Assembly (NCBI GenBank): GCA_001717545.1
Contig: CP017039.1
Coordinates: 2,666,001-2,730,000 of the forward strand
Source: Anaerolineaceae bacterium oral taxon 439
GTDB lineage: Bacteria > Chloroflexota > Anaerolineae > Anaerolineales > Anaerolineaceae
Reading direction: 5' to 3'
DNA length: 64,000 nt
Below the pieces are notes generated by a model. That model was not told where the DNA came from, did not search any database, and was given only the letters and a program-made list of their open reading frames with translations. Positions 30,475 to 38,626 of this stretch are shown in pieces. The number at the start of each line of letters is the position of its first letter. The first letter of the stretch is position 1. The position numbers and the translations under genes were made by a program.

Positions 30475-31584
30475 CTACCGAACCGGATTCACCGTATCGG
30501 TCGGACGCGGCGTCCTGGTTGGAACGAGCGTCGGCGTCGAGGTCAGCGTCGGCGTCGGCTGGCGCGTATCGGTCGGGCGCGGCGTCCGCGTCGCGGTCGG
30601 CGTCGCCGTATTCGTTGACGTATTCGTTGGCGTCCACGTCACGGTCGGCGTCAGCGTATCCGTTCCGGTCGGCGTAATCGTCGCTGTCAGCGTCACCGTT
30701 CCCGTTACTGTTGCGGTTCGCGTTGCCGTCGGCGTCCAGGTCCCGGTCGCGGGCGGTGTGTCCGTTGCCGTCGGGACTTCGCTCGCGGTCGCGGTCGGCG
30801 TTAGCGGCATTCCCTCGATAACGAACCCCTCGCTCATGAACCATTCCGACCCTAAGAAAACCTGCAATTCATACGCGCCGGGCAGCCAATCGTCCGGATC
30901 CTCCGGTTCGCAGGTCACAAAATTATATCCGCCAGTCGAAATATCCCAGACGACCGTCGATTCGCAAAGCGCTACCCGATCGTCCAGCCGCATCCAAACG
31001 AATGAGATCTGCGTCCCCAAAACGAGCTTATCGTACGAATAAAAACCGTTCAGTTTCCTCAACGGATTCATAAAACGAACCGAAGGCTCGATCGGGAAAC
31101 CGTCATCGCCAATCTCCTCGGCGAATTGAATCGGACTGAAAAGGACCTCCGTTCCCGGATCGACCTGGCTGGTCGCCATCGCTCGAAGCGAATCCGGAAG
31201 CGCGGGCGTATTCGTAATCGACGGCGTTTCGGAAACCGTCGGCGAAAGCGTCATCGTCGGCGGCAGCGTTATCGTCGCAGTTTCGGTAATCGTCGGCGTC
31301 AGCGTGATCGTCGGCGACGGCGGGAAAACGGTATAAAACGCCGGCTCAGCGTAATTATTCAGCGCCCAGGACGCCCCGGCTAATACGATCGACATGATAA
31401 TCAGCTTCCAGCCGCGCGCGATCGCTTCCTGACGCTTCCTGAAATAAACGAGTTTCAGTCCGCGCCGGAGCGTACTGATCCCCAGCAGGAACGCCAGAAT
31501 CGATCCGAACAGGGCCAGAAAGAGCGCCGCGTTCACGCCGGAAATGACGTCGATATTCAGGTTTAAAACCCGCGTCCAGTCCAT
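30475..31584 (-). CDS. Membrane-anchored Thr/Pro-repeat protein
   Basis: This is 369 residues from the ATG at 31584. An ATG at 31593 overlaps the TATAAT box and is unlikely to be used. Two hydrophobic helices lie near residues 14-38 and 61-82, so most of the chain is probably extracytoplasmic. Two low-complexity Thr/Pro-rich stretches (TPTITETATITLPPT-type near 92-130, and TPTATRTPRPTDT-type from about 270 to the end) flank a globular part containing LCESTVVWDISTGGYNF and AYELQVFLGSEWFMSEGF. Such TP linkers are common in Anaerolineae surface proteins. Function unknown. Confidence 0.8.
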   Translation of the reverse strand: MDWTRVLNLNIDVISGVNAALFLALFGSILAFLLGISTLRRGLKLVYFRKRQEAIARGWKLIIMSIVLAGASWALNNYAEPAFYTVFPPSPTITLTPTITETATITLPPTMTLSPTVSETPSITNTPALPDSLRAMATSQVDPGTEVLFSPIQFAEEIGDDGFPIEPSVRFMNPLRKLNGFYSYDKLVLGTQISFVWMRLDDRVALCESTVVWDISTGGYNFVTCEPEDPDDWLPGAYELQVFLGSEWFMSEGFVIEGMPLTPTATASEVPTATDTPPATGTWTPTATRTATVTGTVTLTATITPTGTDTLTPTVTWTPTNTSTNTATPTATRTPRPTDTRQPTPTLTSTPTLVPTRTPRPTDTVNPVR

Positions 31585-31591
31585 GCCCTGC

Positions 31592-31600
31592 ATTATATCA
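31592..31600 (-). promoter_or_regulatory. Extended -10 promoter implying a leaderless transcript
   Basis: TG-A-TATAAT (complement of 31592-31600) lies 7 nt before the ATG at 31584. With the usual -10 to +1 distance, transcription would begin at or next to the start codon, and there is no Shine-Dalgarno sequence. The -35 is poor. Confidence 0.5.
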
Positions 31601-31635
31601 CGCAGAGGATCGCCGCCTTCTTCCCGGCCCGGGCG

Positions 31636-33216
31636 TTATCGTCCGATTAATTTCGGAACCAGATTTTCCTTATACACGAGAATTTCATAACCTTCGAAAC
31701 GATCGACCTTCGCCGGTTCGCCGAAAAGCGTGATAATCGAATCTTCCGAAACGTCTAAATAGCCCCAATCGTCGAGAAGAACGAACGTATACGGCGCCTC
31801 CGAAAACCAGCCCGGCTTATAGAACCAGCGCTGTTCTTCAACGTAAACCGGAACCAGGTCTGAATCGCGATGCACCGTGATCGCGCGGATTTTAACCTGA
31901 TCATGCGACGAAACCGTCACGCTCGATGCGTTCCAATAGTGCGCAAAACCAAAACGGTAGCCATTTTCCACCAGATACGCCGCAACCCGATCAAAGCGCG
32001 TATCCGGCCGTCCAAACGTAAGAGGCGGGAAATTCACTGCAATCAAAAGCGCCGCGACCAGCGCCAACCCGACCCGCATGGACAGCCAGCCGCCGATCCT
32101 CCGTTGCGGAATATTGCGGTGATTCACCCGGCGAACGATCAGGATTGCGGTAAAGACGGGCAGGAACGAAATATAGCGGGTAAACTCGGACGTCACCAAT
32201 ACGTCGGTAAAGACGCAGACCGCCGCCATGACCGCCATCGACAGCGCTAACAGGACGGCGAAAAGATCCTGATGCCGCCGCTTTAAATAAGCATAAATCG
32301 TTTCGATAACAACCAGCACCATCCCGATGATCAGGACGGCGGCCGCGATCCAGCGCAGCGTACTGAGCGCCGTAATCGGCGTCTGGCGCGTCGTCCCGTT
32401 CATGAGCTCCACGACGCCTTGGGCGAACCGATTCCAATTTATTCCGATCTGATCCAGCGCGGTGAAATTTTTCCTGGATAAGATCTGATTTTTAACCGCG
32501 CCGCCAACGCTGAAATATAACCGATCCAGTCCGACGCCGGCTCCGCTTCCAACCGAGGTCAGCGCGATGACCCGGACGCAGCGCATCCGCCCAAAACGCG
32601 GCGTCTCGTTCATCAATTCCCATCCGCAAAGCAAAACTACCGAAAGCACGGCGATCACGACGATCAGGAAATCGCCGGTGACCCCGATCGCGGTCACGAT
32701 TAACAGCGCCGTCGCCCATCCCCAGGACGTTTTCCCGTCCGTCAGGATTCGCGCCGCAATCGCCATGATAACGAGCGCAGCTGCGAACGCGGCCGTATGA
32801 CCGCGAAAATGGCCCGTCTTTTCGACCGTCGCGACAACCGCGATTCCATAATACAGCAGCGCGTCGAGCGGCGTCAGCGCGTCGACCCGATCGCGGAGCA
32901 GCAGCAGCCCGAACCAGAGAAACACCGTCAGGATCATCGCCTCCGCCAGAACGTACGCGAACGGCTGGACCCCAAGAAGCGCGGCGCTCAGCCCATAAAA
33001 CGGGAGCTCGGTCGTCAGGAAGCTGATCCCTGTCAGGACCCAATCCTTCAGGAAAAAGTTCCCGCCGATCCAGTCCCGCCCCTCAAGGACATGATTCGCG
33101 AAATCAGAATTGATCGGGACCCTCGCCATCGTCGTAAAAGCCGTCAGCGCAATTCCAGCCAGCGCTGCTCCGACCAGCAGCCATTTACAAATCGGATGAT
33201 GCAGGATGGACCTCAT
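31636..33216 (-). CDS. Polytopic membrane protein of unknown function (GT-C-like architecture)
   Basis: This 526-residue protein has about 11-12 predicted membrane helices in the first 400 residues and a C-terminal hydrophilic domain of about 110 residues (from FGRPDTRFDRVAAYLVENGY). The first extracytoplasmic loop (MARVPINSDFANHVLEGRDW) places acidic residues after helix 1, as in GT-C glycosyltransferases that use lipid-linked sugars. This is only an architectural resemblance. It is followed on the same strand by the TP-rich protein 52 bp away. No recognised family. Confidence 0.65.
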   Translation of the reverse strand: MRSILHHPICKWLLVGAALAGIALTAFTTMARVPINSDFANHVLEGRDWIGGNFFLKDWVLTGISFLTTELPFYGLSAALLGVQPFAYVLAEAMILTVFLWFGLLLLRDRVDALTPLDALLYYGIAVVATVEKTGHFRGHTAAFAAALVIMAIAARILTDGKTSWGWATALLIVTAIGVTGDFLIVVIAVLSVVLLCGWELMNETPRFGRMRCVRVIALTSVGSGAGVGLDRLYFSVGGAVKNQILSRKNFTALDQIGINWNRFAQGVVELMNGTTRQTPITALSTLRWIAAAVLIIGMVLVVIETIYAYLKRRHQDLFAVLLALSMAVMAAVCVFTDVLVTSEFTRYISFLPVFTAILIVRRVNHRNIPQRRIGGWLSMRVGLALVAALLIAVNFPPLTFGRPDTRFDRVAAYLVENGYRFGFAHYWNASSVTVSSHDQVKIRAITVHRDSDLVPVYVEEQRWFYKPGWFSEAPYTFVLLDDWGYLDVSEDSIITLFGEPAKVDRFEGYEILVYKENLVPKLIGR

Positions 33217-33557
33217 TTAACCATACCTCCGTTCGCTTTTCCGAATCCGTTTCGGGATGAATCAATTAATAGAATAGTCTACCGCCAATAATGAACGCCG
33301 CGGAATGATTCGCGGAATGTGCGTTACCTCCTTTTTTCGCCCGTCGGTGCGGCCGCTAAACGCCGGCGCGCGATCGATAAGCGATCCGCTTCGGTCTGTC
33401 TCAAATCGTCGTGCCCCCTGAGCTGACGATTTTCATGACGCCCGTTTCGCGTTTCACTCGCCGATTCCTGCGCCTTACCGAAAAAACGAAGACGGGAGGT
33501 TCGTTTTCGTGTATGATGACAGCATCAATGAGGAAAGGAAGGAGGAGGAAAAGCTTC
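33217..33557. other. Divergent intergenic region before the LytTR gene
   Basis: This is 341 bp, GC-rich in the middle. TATGAT at 33513-33518 is a possible -10 for the LytTR gene, with a weak -35. An AT-rich patch at 33262-33290 could hold the leftward promoter. Apparent coding potential at 33411-33557 is an in-frame extension of the LytTR gene without a ribosome site. No gene is supported. Confidence 0.4.
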
Positions 33558-33992
33558 ATGAAAGTCAGCGTTGAAATCTCCGAAAATTATAAACCGCCTC
33601 GCGCGGTCATTTACGCGGACGCGATGACTGAGGAAATCCGAAAGATCATCGACTGGTTAGGGCAGAACGATACACTGCTGATCGGGCAGTTGGATGAACG
33701 GCTGGTCGTCATCAAGCCGGAAGAAGTTTACATGATCCGGATAGAGGAAGGGAACACGATTATCCATACTGAAACGGGAAAATATTATTCCGGGAAACGG
33801 CTTTATGAAATGATCCGCCTGCTTGGGCGTGGATTCATGCAGATTTCGAAGCAAACTATTATTAATCTTTCTTATATAAAAAGCGTGGAAGCCGGCTTCA
33901 GCGGTACGCTTCTTCTCAAGCTGAAGAACGGCCTTTCCGACTACGTGTCAAGAAAATACCTGCCGGAATTAAAAAAATATCTGGGAATCTGA
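33558..33992 (+). CDS. LytTR-domain DNA-binding regulator
   Basis: This is 144 residues from ATG 33558, chosen because GGAAGGAGGAGGAAAAG lies just upstream. Residues about 50-144 form a LytTR DNA-binding domain (YMIRIEEGNTIIHTETGKYY, then GRGFMQISKQTIINLSYIKS, then NGLSDYVSRKYLPELKKYL). There is no receiver domain. The N-terminal 45 residues are a small alpha/beta cap common to LytTR proteins that pair with DUF3021 membrane partners. The DUF3021 gene follows after 12 bp. Such pairs form LytTR regulatory systems in which the membrane protein holds the regulator in check. Confidence 0.9.
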   Translation: MKVSVEISENYKPPRAVIYADAMTEEIRKIIDWLGQNDTLLIGQLDERLVVIKPEEVYMIRIEEGNTIIHTETGKYYSGKRLYEMIRLLGRGFMQISKQTIINLSYIKSVEAGFSGTLLLKLKNGLSDYVSRKYLPELKKYLGI

Positions 33993-34004
33993 GGAGAGAT
34001 CATC

Positions 34005-34463
34005 ATGAACAAAACTGTTAAAGAAGTGTTATCCAACACGTTTCAGTCGATCGGGTACGCCGCCGTCATATTCTGTGTCGTCGGGGTCATTTTTGACCTG
34101 ATATTCAAAGGCAATCTGGTGAGGGAAAACTATACGTACACCAGAATGGCGGCCGGCATGTTCGTCATCGGGATCGGGTTCGGCGTTCCAACGCTCGTTT
34201 ATAAGAATGAAAAGATACCGCTCCCGGTTCAGGGGCTGATCCATATGGGAATCGGCTGCGTCGTTATGACGATGACCGCGTTCGCTGTCGGCTGGATCCC
34301 GACCGATCAGGGAATCGGCGCCATCCTCTGGACGATCCTTGGAGAGATTGCCATCGCGCTCGTCATCTGGTTCATTATCTATCTGCATCAGAAAAAACTG
34401 GCAAACGAGATGAACCGCCGGATCAGCCAGATTGAAGTAAGCGGCCCCAATCATTTACGGTAA
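34005..34463 (+). CDS. DUF3021 family membrane protein
   Basis: This 152-residue protein has four predicted membrane helices (near residues 13-35, 45-66, 76-98 and 108-130) and a basic C-terminal tail. This is the DUF3021 layout (KEVLSNTFQSIGYAAVIF, then PVQGLIHMGIGCVVMTMTAF, then IIWFIIYLHQKKLANEMN-like end). DUF3021 genes regularly lie next to LytTR regulators and are thought to inhibit them or sense membrane signals. A ribosome site (GAGGAGAGA) precedes the ATG, and a strong terminator follows at 34484. Confidence 0.85.
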   Translation: MNKTVKEVLSNTFQSIGYAAVIFCVVGVIFDLIFKGNLVRENYTYTRMAAGMFVIGIGFGVPTLVYKNEKIPLPVQGLIHMGIGCVVMTMTAFAVGWIPTDQGIGAILWTILGEIAIALVIWFIIYLHQKKLANEMNRRISQIEVSGPNHLR

Positions 34464-34483
34464 AAAAGGCAGGGAAAACTGAG

Positions 34484-34512
34484 CGGCAGGGGCTTCTCCC
34501 TGCCGTTTTTAT
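34484..34512 (+). terminator. Rho-independent terminator after LytTR-DUF3021
   Basis: An 8-bp perfect stem CGGCAGGG/CCCTGCCG (34484-34491, 34498-34505) with a 6-nt loop is followed by TTTTTATAT. Confidence 0.92.
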
Positions 34513-34712
34513 ATCGAAATTTTCTGAGCGGCGCCCGGACGCTCCGGTTTTATCGTAACGATCCGGTCACGGCATGATAAAATTCATTAACAACTGCGGA
34601 ATCCTCTGCTCATCAGAAAAGCTTTCAATTTTCCGAATATAGTAGCGGCCGATGAAAACGGGAAAACCAGCGGAAAAACCGTCGCAGACCCAAACGAAAG
34701 AGGCGAACCATC

Positions 34713-35249
34713 ATGAAAGAATTAACGATTCAGGACGTAAATATCAGCCCAATCCCGCTTTTTGCGGACGAATGGGCGTTGGTCACAGCAGGAACGAAAG
34801 AAACCGGATTTAACACGATGACGATCAGCTGGCGGCATGTCGGCGCAATCTGGGGCGCAAATCAGGGAATGCCGACCGCGACGATTTATATCCGCCCGCA
34901 GCGATACACGAAGGAATTCGTCGATCGCGAGCCGCTTTTCACGATTTCCTACCTTTCCGCCGATTACCGGAAGGAGCTCCTCTACCTGGGCGGTCGATCG
35001 GGCCGCGACGAGGATAAGGTCGCGAATTCAGGGTTGACACCCGTTTTCGGCGATGGGTTTACTTACTTTGCGGAAGCGAAAATGGTGCTGGTCTGCCGGA
35101 AGGTATACGCCGCGCCGATTTTGGAAAGCGGCTTTATGGACCGATCGATTATCGATGGAAATTATCCGCAACGCGATTATCATACGATGTATATCGGAGA
35201 AATCGTTAAAATCCTCGGAGTGGAAACGAGCGCGAACAGCCCGAAATAA
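34713..35249 (+). CDS. Flavin reductase-like domain protein
   Basis: This 178-residue protein has the flavin-reductase/split-barrel FMN-binding fold. The N-terminal segment ALVTAGTKETGFNTMTISW matches the FMN-binding region, and ATIYIRPQRYTKEFVD, FTISYLSADYRKELLYLG and GRDEDKVANSGL follow as in the DIM6/NTAB family. Members reduce FMN with NAD(P)H or use bound FMN for small redox reactions. It stands alone with a GAGGCGAACC-type ribosome site and precedes a DUF308 gene by 78 bp. Confidence 0.9.
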   Translation: MKELTIQDVNISPIPLFADEWALVTAGTKETGFNTMTISWRHVGAIWGANQGMPTATIYIRPQRYTKEFVDREPLFTISYLSADYRKELLYLGGRSGRDEDKVANSGLTPVFGDGFTYFAEAKMVLVCRKVYAAPILESGFMDRSIIDGNYPQRDYHTMYIGEIVKILGVETSANSPK

Positions 35250-35327
35250 ACGCGTTGTGTTCCGCTGTTGACTGACGACGGTTTTTCATAAAAGGCGTAA
35301 AGGAATGAGATTGAAAGCGAGGACAAA

Positions 35328-35885
35328 ATGAAAAAGTTGAGTTTCAATTTAGAGCTGGTTTTCCTGTTTGTCTGCGAGATCCTGATTGGGATCGTACTGC
35401 TGATCAACCCGATCGGATTCGCGAACCTGAGCATCCAGATTTTCGGTATCGCGCTGATTATCAGCGGTATTTTTTCCGGCATCGGCTATATCCGATCGGA
35501 TCCCAGAAGAGCAATGCATGGATTAAAGTTGTTTAAAGCGCTTGCATTCATAATACTCGGAATTATCTGCTTCACGGGGCCGAACTGGTTCCTGGCGACG
35601 TTCCCGATCCTGACCGTCCTTTACGGGATTTTCATTCTTCTTGTCGGCCTCTTCAGGGTCCAATGGGCGGCGGACATGTTCCGGCTGAAGATGGAACGAT
35701 GGTGGATCGCCGCGATCAGCGCGGTCCTCTCAATCCTGTTGGGATGTGTCATTATCCTGAACCCGTTCTTCGCGACCGCCGTGCTTTGGACCGTTACCGC
35801 GCTGACGCTGATCGTGTTCGGCGCTGTCGACTTGGTTTTCCTCCTGATTTCCGGATTCGGAAAAGAAGGGGAAAAGATTGTGTGA
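35328..35885 (+). CDS. DUF308 (HdeD-like) membrane protein
   Basis: This 185-residue protein has six predicted membrane helices in three hairpins. The pattern fits the DUF308/HdeD family: LIGIVLLINPIGFANLSIQI, then ALIISGIFSGIGYIRSD, GIICFTGPNWFLATFPIL and LGCVIILNPFFATAVLW. HdeD is linked to acid resistance in E. coli, but most homologues are uncharacterised. The gene ends 4 nt before a strong bidirectional terminator. Confidence 0.85.
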   Translation: MKKLSFNLELVFLFVCEILIGIVLLINPIGFANLSIQIFGIALIISGIFSGIGYIRSDPRRAMHGLKLFKALAFIILGIICFTGPNWFLATFPILTVLYGIFILLVGLFRVQWAADMFRLKMERWWIAAISAVLSILLGCVIILNPFFATAVLWTVTALTLIVFGAVDLVFLLISGFGKEGEKIV

Positions 35886-35888
35886 ATT

Positions 35889-35922
35889 AAAAAGCCCAAC
35901 GTGTTTGGATTCGTTGGGCTTT
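35889..35922. terminator. Bidirectional terminator between DUF308 and pyrF
   Basis: The 11-bp stem AAAGCCCAACG/CGTTGGGCTTT (35891-35901, 35912-35922) has A and T flanks on both sides. It can terminate the rightward DUF308 transcript and, less strongly, the leftward pyr operon that stops at 35970. Confidence 0.88.
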
Positions 35923-35969
35923 GACCATTTGCAGACCGGGCGCGAACCTCCGCGCTCATTTTTATTTCT

Positions 35970-36896
35970 CTAAAACGCCGAACGCAGATCGTCGCGCATC
36001 GCCAGCGCGGCTTTCCGCGAAGCGGCGGCGAATTCAATCCCCAGCTTCGGCGCGTCGGCGAATTCCGGATCCTTCCGCCAGGCGGCGATAATCCCGCGCG
36101 ATGAATTTACGATACAGCCGACGCCGTCCTTATCGAAAAAGCCTTTCAGGTCAGCGCCTTTTCCCCCCTGTGCGCCGTAACCCGGAACGAGGAAAAACGT
36201 ATGCGGAAGCTGCGCGCGGAGTTCGACGCCCTGAATCGGATGGGTCGCGCCGACGACCGCGCCGACGAGACTGTACCCGAACGCGCCGATATGGTCCTGC
36301 CCCCAGCGATGAACCAGGTCGGCGATCAGGCGATAAACCGGCCGCCCGTCGACGAGAAGATCCTGAAGCTCTGAGCTTGACGGGTTCGACGTCTTGACCA
36401 AAACGAAAAGCCCGCGATTCATAGCAGCGGCCGCCTTGACGAACGGCGCGATCCCGTCGGTTCCGAAGTAAGGATTGACCGTAATAAAATCCTCTTTCCA
36501 AAGATCGTAGGTTTCGCCCTCGACCTGCGTTCCGCCCAGGTGCGCGGCGTAGGCTTCGGCGGTCGAGGAAATATCGCCGCGCTTGACATCGCCAATTACG
36601 ATAAGGCCCTTCTCTCTGGCGTATGCGACCGTTCGCAGGTATGCGTCGAGTCCGTCAAGCCCGTAGCGCTCGTACATGGCGATTTGCGGCTTGACGGCGG
36701 GAACGATATCCGCGACAGCGTCAATAATCGCGCGATTAAAGGCGAGGAAGCTTTCCGCGGCCGCCTTCGGCGTTTTTCCGTATCGATCGAAAGCCTCGAG
36801 CTTCAAACCCTCCGGAATCATGTTCATCGCCGGATCAAGTCCGACGACGGTCGGATTCGCTTTTTCGCGGATTGCGCAAATCAGTTGATCAATCAT
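35970..36896 (-). CDS. pyrF: Orotidine 5'-phosphate decarboxylase, type 2
   Basis: This 308-residue enzyme performs the last step of UMP synthesis. The active-site motif GDVKRGDIS places Asp103, Lys105 and Asp108 in the catalytic D-K-D array. The N terminus NPTVVGLDPAMNMIP and the phosphate-binding end (GCIVNSSRGIIAAWRK) fit the longer PyrF type 2 (about 270-310 residues). It is the last gene of pyrB-pyrI-pyrC-pyrF and its start overlaps the pyrC stop by 8 bp. Confidence 0.95.
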   Translation of the reverse strand: MIDQLICAIREKANPTVVGLDPAMNMIPEGLKLEAFDRYGKTPKAAAESFLAFNRAIIDAVADIVPAVKPQIAMYERYGLDGLDAYLRTVAYAREKGLIVIGDVKRGDISSTAEAYAAHLGGTQVEGETYDLWKEDFITVNPYFGTDGIAPFVKAAAAMNRGLFVLVKTSNPSSSELQDLLVDGRPVYRLIADLVHRWGQDHIGAFGYSLVGAVVGATHPIQGVELRAQLPHTFFLVPGYGAQGGKGADLKGFFDKDGVGCIVNSSRGIIAAWRKDPEFADAPKLGIEFAAASRKAALAMRDDLRSAF

Positions 36897-38187
36897 GATA
36901 AATAACCTTTCCGTCTATAATCGTCCATTTTACTTTCCCGGTAAACGGCCGTCCGGCGAAAGGTGAATGCCTGGCTTTCGAAAGCGACTTCGCCGGATCG
37001 ACGACGAAGGTCTCGTTCAGGTCGACGAGCGTCAGGTCCGCCGCAGCGCCCACGCGAAGCTCCCCGCGGTCCAGCCCGAGGATCCGGGCCGGCCTCGCGG
37101 CCATCATCTCAATCAGCCGTGAAAGCGTCGTCAGCCCGCTTTTGACCAGCACGGTATAGCTGATGCAGAAGGAGGTCTCCAGTCCGGTCACGCCGAAAGG
37201 CGCTTCCGAGACCGGGCGATTTTTCTCTTCGGCGGTGTGCGGCGCATGATCCGTCGCGATCGCGTCGATCGTCCCGTCGAGCAGCCCCTCGATCAGCGCC
37301 GCGCGGTCGGTTTCGTTCCCCAGCGGTGGGTTCATCTTGAATTGCCCGTTTTCCGCGAGAACGTCGTCCTCCGACAGCGTCAGATAATGCGGCCCGGTTT
37401 CCGCCGTAACCGCGATCCCGCGCGCTTTCGCCCAACGGATCAGCGACACCGACGACGCCGTGCTGATGTGGCAGAAATGCACCGGGCAGCCGGTAGCCTC
37501 CGACAGCAGGATATCGCGGGCGACGATAATCGATTCGGCTTCCGCCGGAATCCCGATAACGCCCAGCCGCTCCGACGCCGCGCCCAGCCGCATGCAGCCG
37601 CCGCACAGGCCGATTTCTTCGGCATGCGAAAAAATTTTCAACCCGTTCGCATGAATCGCGATCATCGCCTCGCGCATCCGGCGCGGGTTCATCACGGATT
37701 TCCCGTCTTCGCTGACGGCGGAAAGCCCCCGCCCCATCAGCCGGAAGCATTCGTTCTGAACGGCGTTCAGCGCCGCATAATCAGTCAGTTCCTCGCCCCG
37801 CTCGCCCCGGGTAATCGTTCCCAGCGGAAGAACGTGAACCCCGTTCGCCGCGGCCGCGGCGCGTTCGATCCGTTCCAGCGTCTCGACCGTGTCGATCGTC
37901 GGCTTCGTATTCGGCATCGGGCAAACCGTCGTCACACCGCCGCGCGCCGCCGCGAGGCACCCGCTTTCGGTCGTCTCTTTTTCCGGAAAGCCGGGATCGC
38001 GGAAATGTACATGCAGGTCGATCAGGCCGGGAAGGACGGTCAAGCCGCTCCCGTCGATCGTTTCCGCGCCTGATCCCGCGCTCTCTGGCGCGGCGAGCGA
38101 ACGAAGCCGCCCGTTTTCGACGAGCACGTTCGTCTTCGCGTCCGAAGCGCTACCTGGAAGACTGACGTTTTTTATAAATAAGTTCAT
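36889..38187 (-). CDS. pyrC: Dihydroorotase
   Basis: The protein is 432 residues from ATG 38187 (MNLFIKNVSL), preferred to an ATG at 38196 and to a longer frame to 38337 because those lie deep inside pyrI without a ribosome site. It cyclises carbamoyl-aspartate to dihydroorotate. Metal ligands His59 and His61 are in LIDLHVHFRDPG; further family motifs are CPMPNTKP, HFCHISTAS and IATDHAPHTAEEK (catalytic Asp). This is the class I (PyrC/allantoinase-like) layout. It overlaps pyrI by 38 bp and pyrF by 8 bp. Confidence 0.94.
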   Translation of the reverse strand: MNLFIKNVSLPGSASDAKTNVLVENGRLRSLAAPESAGSGAETIDGSGLTVLPGLIDLHVHFRDPGFPEKETTESGCLAAARGGVTTVCPMPNTKPTIDTVETLERIERAAAAANGVHVLPLGTITRGERGEELTDYAALNAVQNECFRLMGRGLSAVSEDGKSVMNPRRMREAMIAIHANGLKIFSHAEEIGLCGGCMRLGAASERLGVIGIPAEAESIIVARDILLSEATGCPVHFCHISTASSVSLIRWAKARGIAVTAETGPHYLTLSEDDVLAENGQFKMNPPLGNETDRAALIEGLLDGTIDAIATDHAPHTAEEKNRPVSEAPFGVTGLETSFCISYTVLVKSGLTTLSRLIEMMAARPARILGLDRGELRVGAAADLTLVDLNETFVVDPAKSLSKARHSPFAGRPFTGKVKWTIIDGKVIYHD

Positions 38188-38623
38188 CAACTCCATCCTT
38201 TTCCATACTGACCCTGTCGTCGCAGTATTCACAGCGGTAAACGCGCCGTTCCGGATCGACAAGATGGAAAATATGCGGCGCGTTGGCTTCGATTGAGGTA
38301 ACGCAGCGCGGATTCCGACAATGAATAATATCGACAACTTTATCTGGAAGCGCCAGTTTAATTTTCCTGACGACTTTATGATTCTCGATAATATTCACGG
38401 TCGCGTTTGGATCGAGAAGCCCCAGCTCGCTCAGGTCGAGATCGACGACATCTTTAATCTTGATAACGTCTTTGCGCCCGAGGATCGTTGAATCCGCGTT
38501 CATGAGGAAGGCGACCGTATGATTCGAGGTATCGATATTCAGGCAGGACAGAATTTTCGCGCCGACGCCGGCTGTGATATGATCGATGACGATGCCGCGT
38601 TCAATACTGTTGACAACTAACAT
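38150..38623 (-). CDS. pyrI: Aspartate carbamoyltransferase regulatory subunit
   Basis: This is a 157-residue regulatory chain. The N-terminal allosteric domain (NSIERGIVIDHI, VAFLMNADSTILGRKDVIKI) binds nucleotides. The C-terminal zinc domain has the four ligands Cys102, Cys107, Cys131 and Cys134 in HCRNPRC and YRCEYC. It confers CTP/ATP control on the catalytic subunit encoded 3 bp upstream, so the enzyme is of the E. coli-like PyrBI type. It overlaps pyrC by 38 bp. Confidence 0.95.
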   Translation of the reverse strand: MLVVNSIERGIVIDHITAGVGAKILSCLNIDTSNHTVAFLMNADSTILGRKDVIKIKDVVDLDLSELGLLDPNATVNIIENHKVVRKIKLALPDKVVDIIHCRNPRCVTSIEANAPHIFHLVDPERRVYRCEYCDDRVSMEKDGVDELIYKKRQSSR

Positions 38624-38626
38624 AGT

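Noticed and set aside
30478-30780. Repetitive pattern of GTCGGCGT-like units suggesting a CRISPR or minisatellite
   Set aside because: The units are short, degenerate and in frame with TPT/TxT codons of the membrane-anchored protein; there are no spacers of uniform length.
29774-30844. A 356-codon frame joining an Asp/Asn-rich repeat protein to the PHP domain
   Set aside because: The repeat part is the Thr/Pro-repeat gene read in another frame, where GC-rich repeats leave it open. The PHP protein has its own ribosome site and TTG start at 30451.
33411-33557. 49-residue N-terminal extension of the LytTR protein
   Set aside because: The GGAGG ribosome site lies directly before ATG 33558, and the extension is Arg-rich without similarity to the family.
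36540-38073. Long plus-strand frames opposite pyrF and pyrC
   Set aside because: Shadows of GC-rich genes with clear enzyme motifs on the other strand.
38188-38337. N-terminal extension of pyrC into pyrI
   Set aside because: No ribosome site, no dihydroorotase homology in that part, and it lies wholly inside the pyrI coding sequence.
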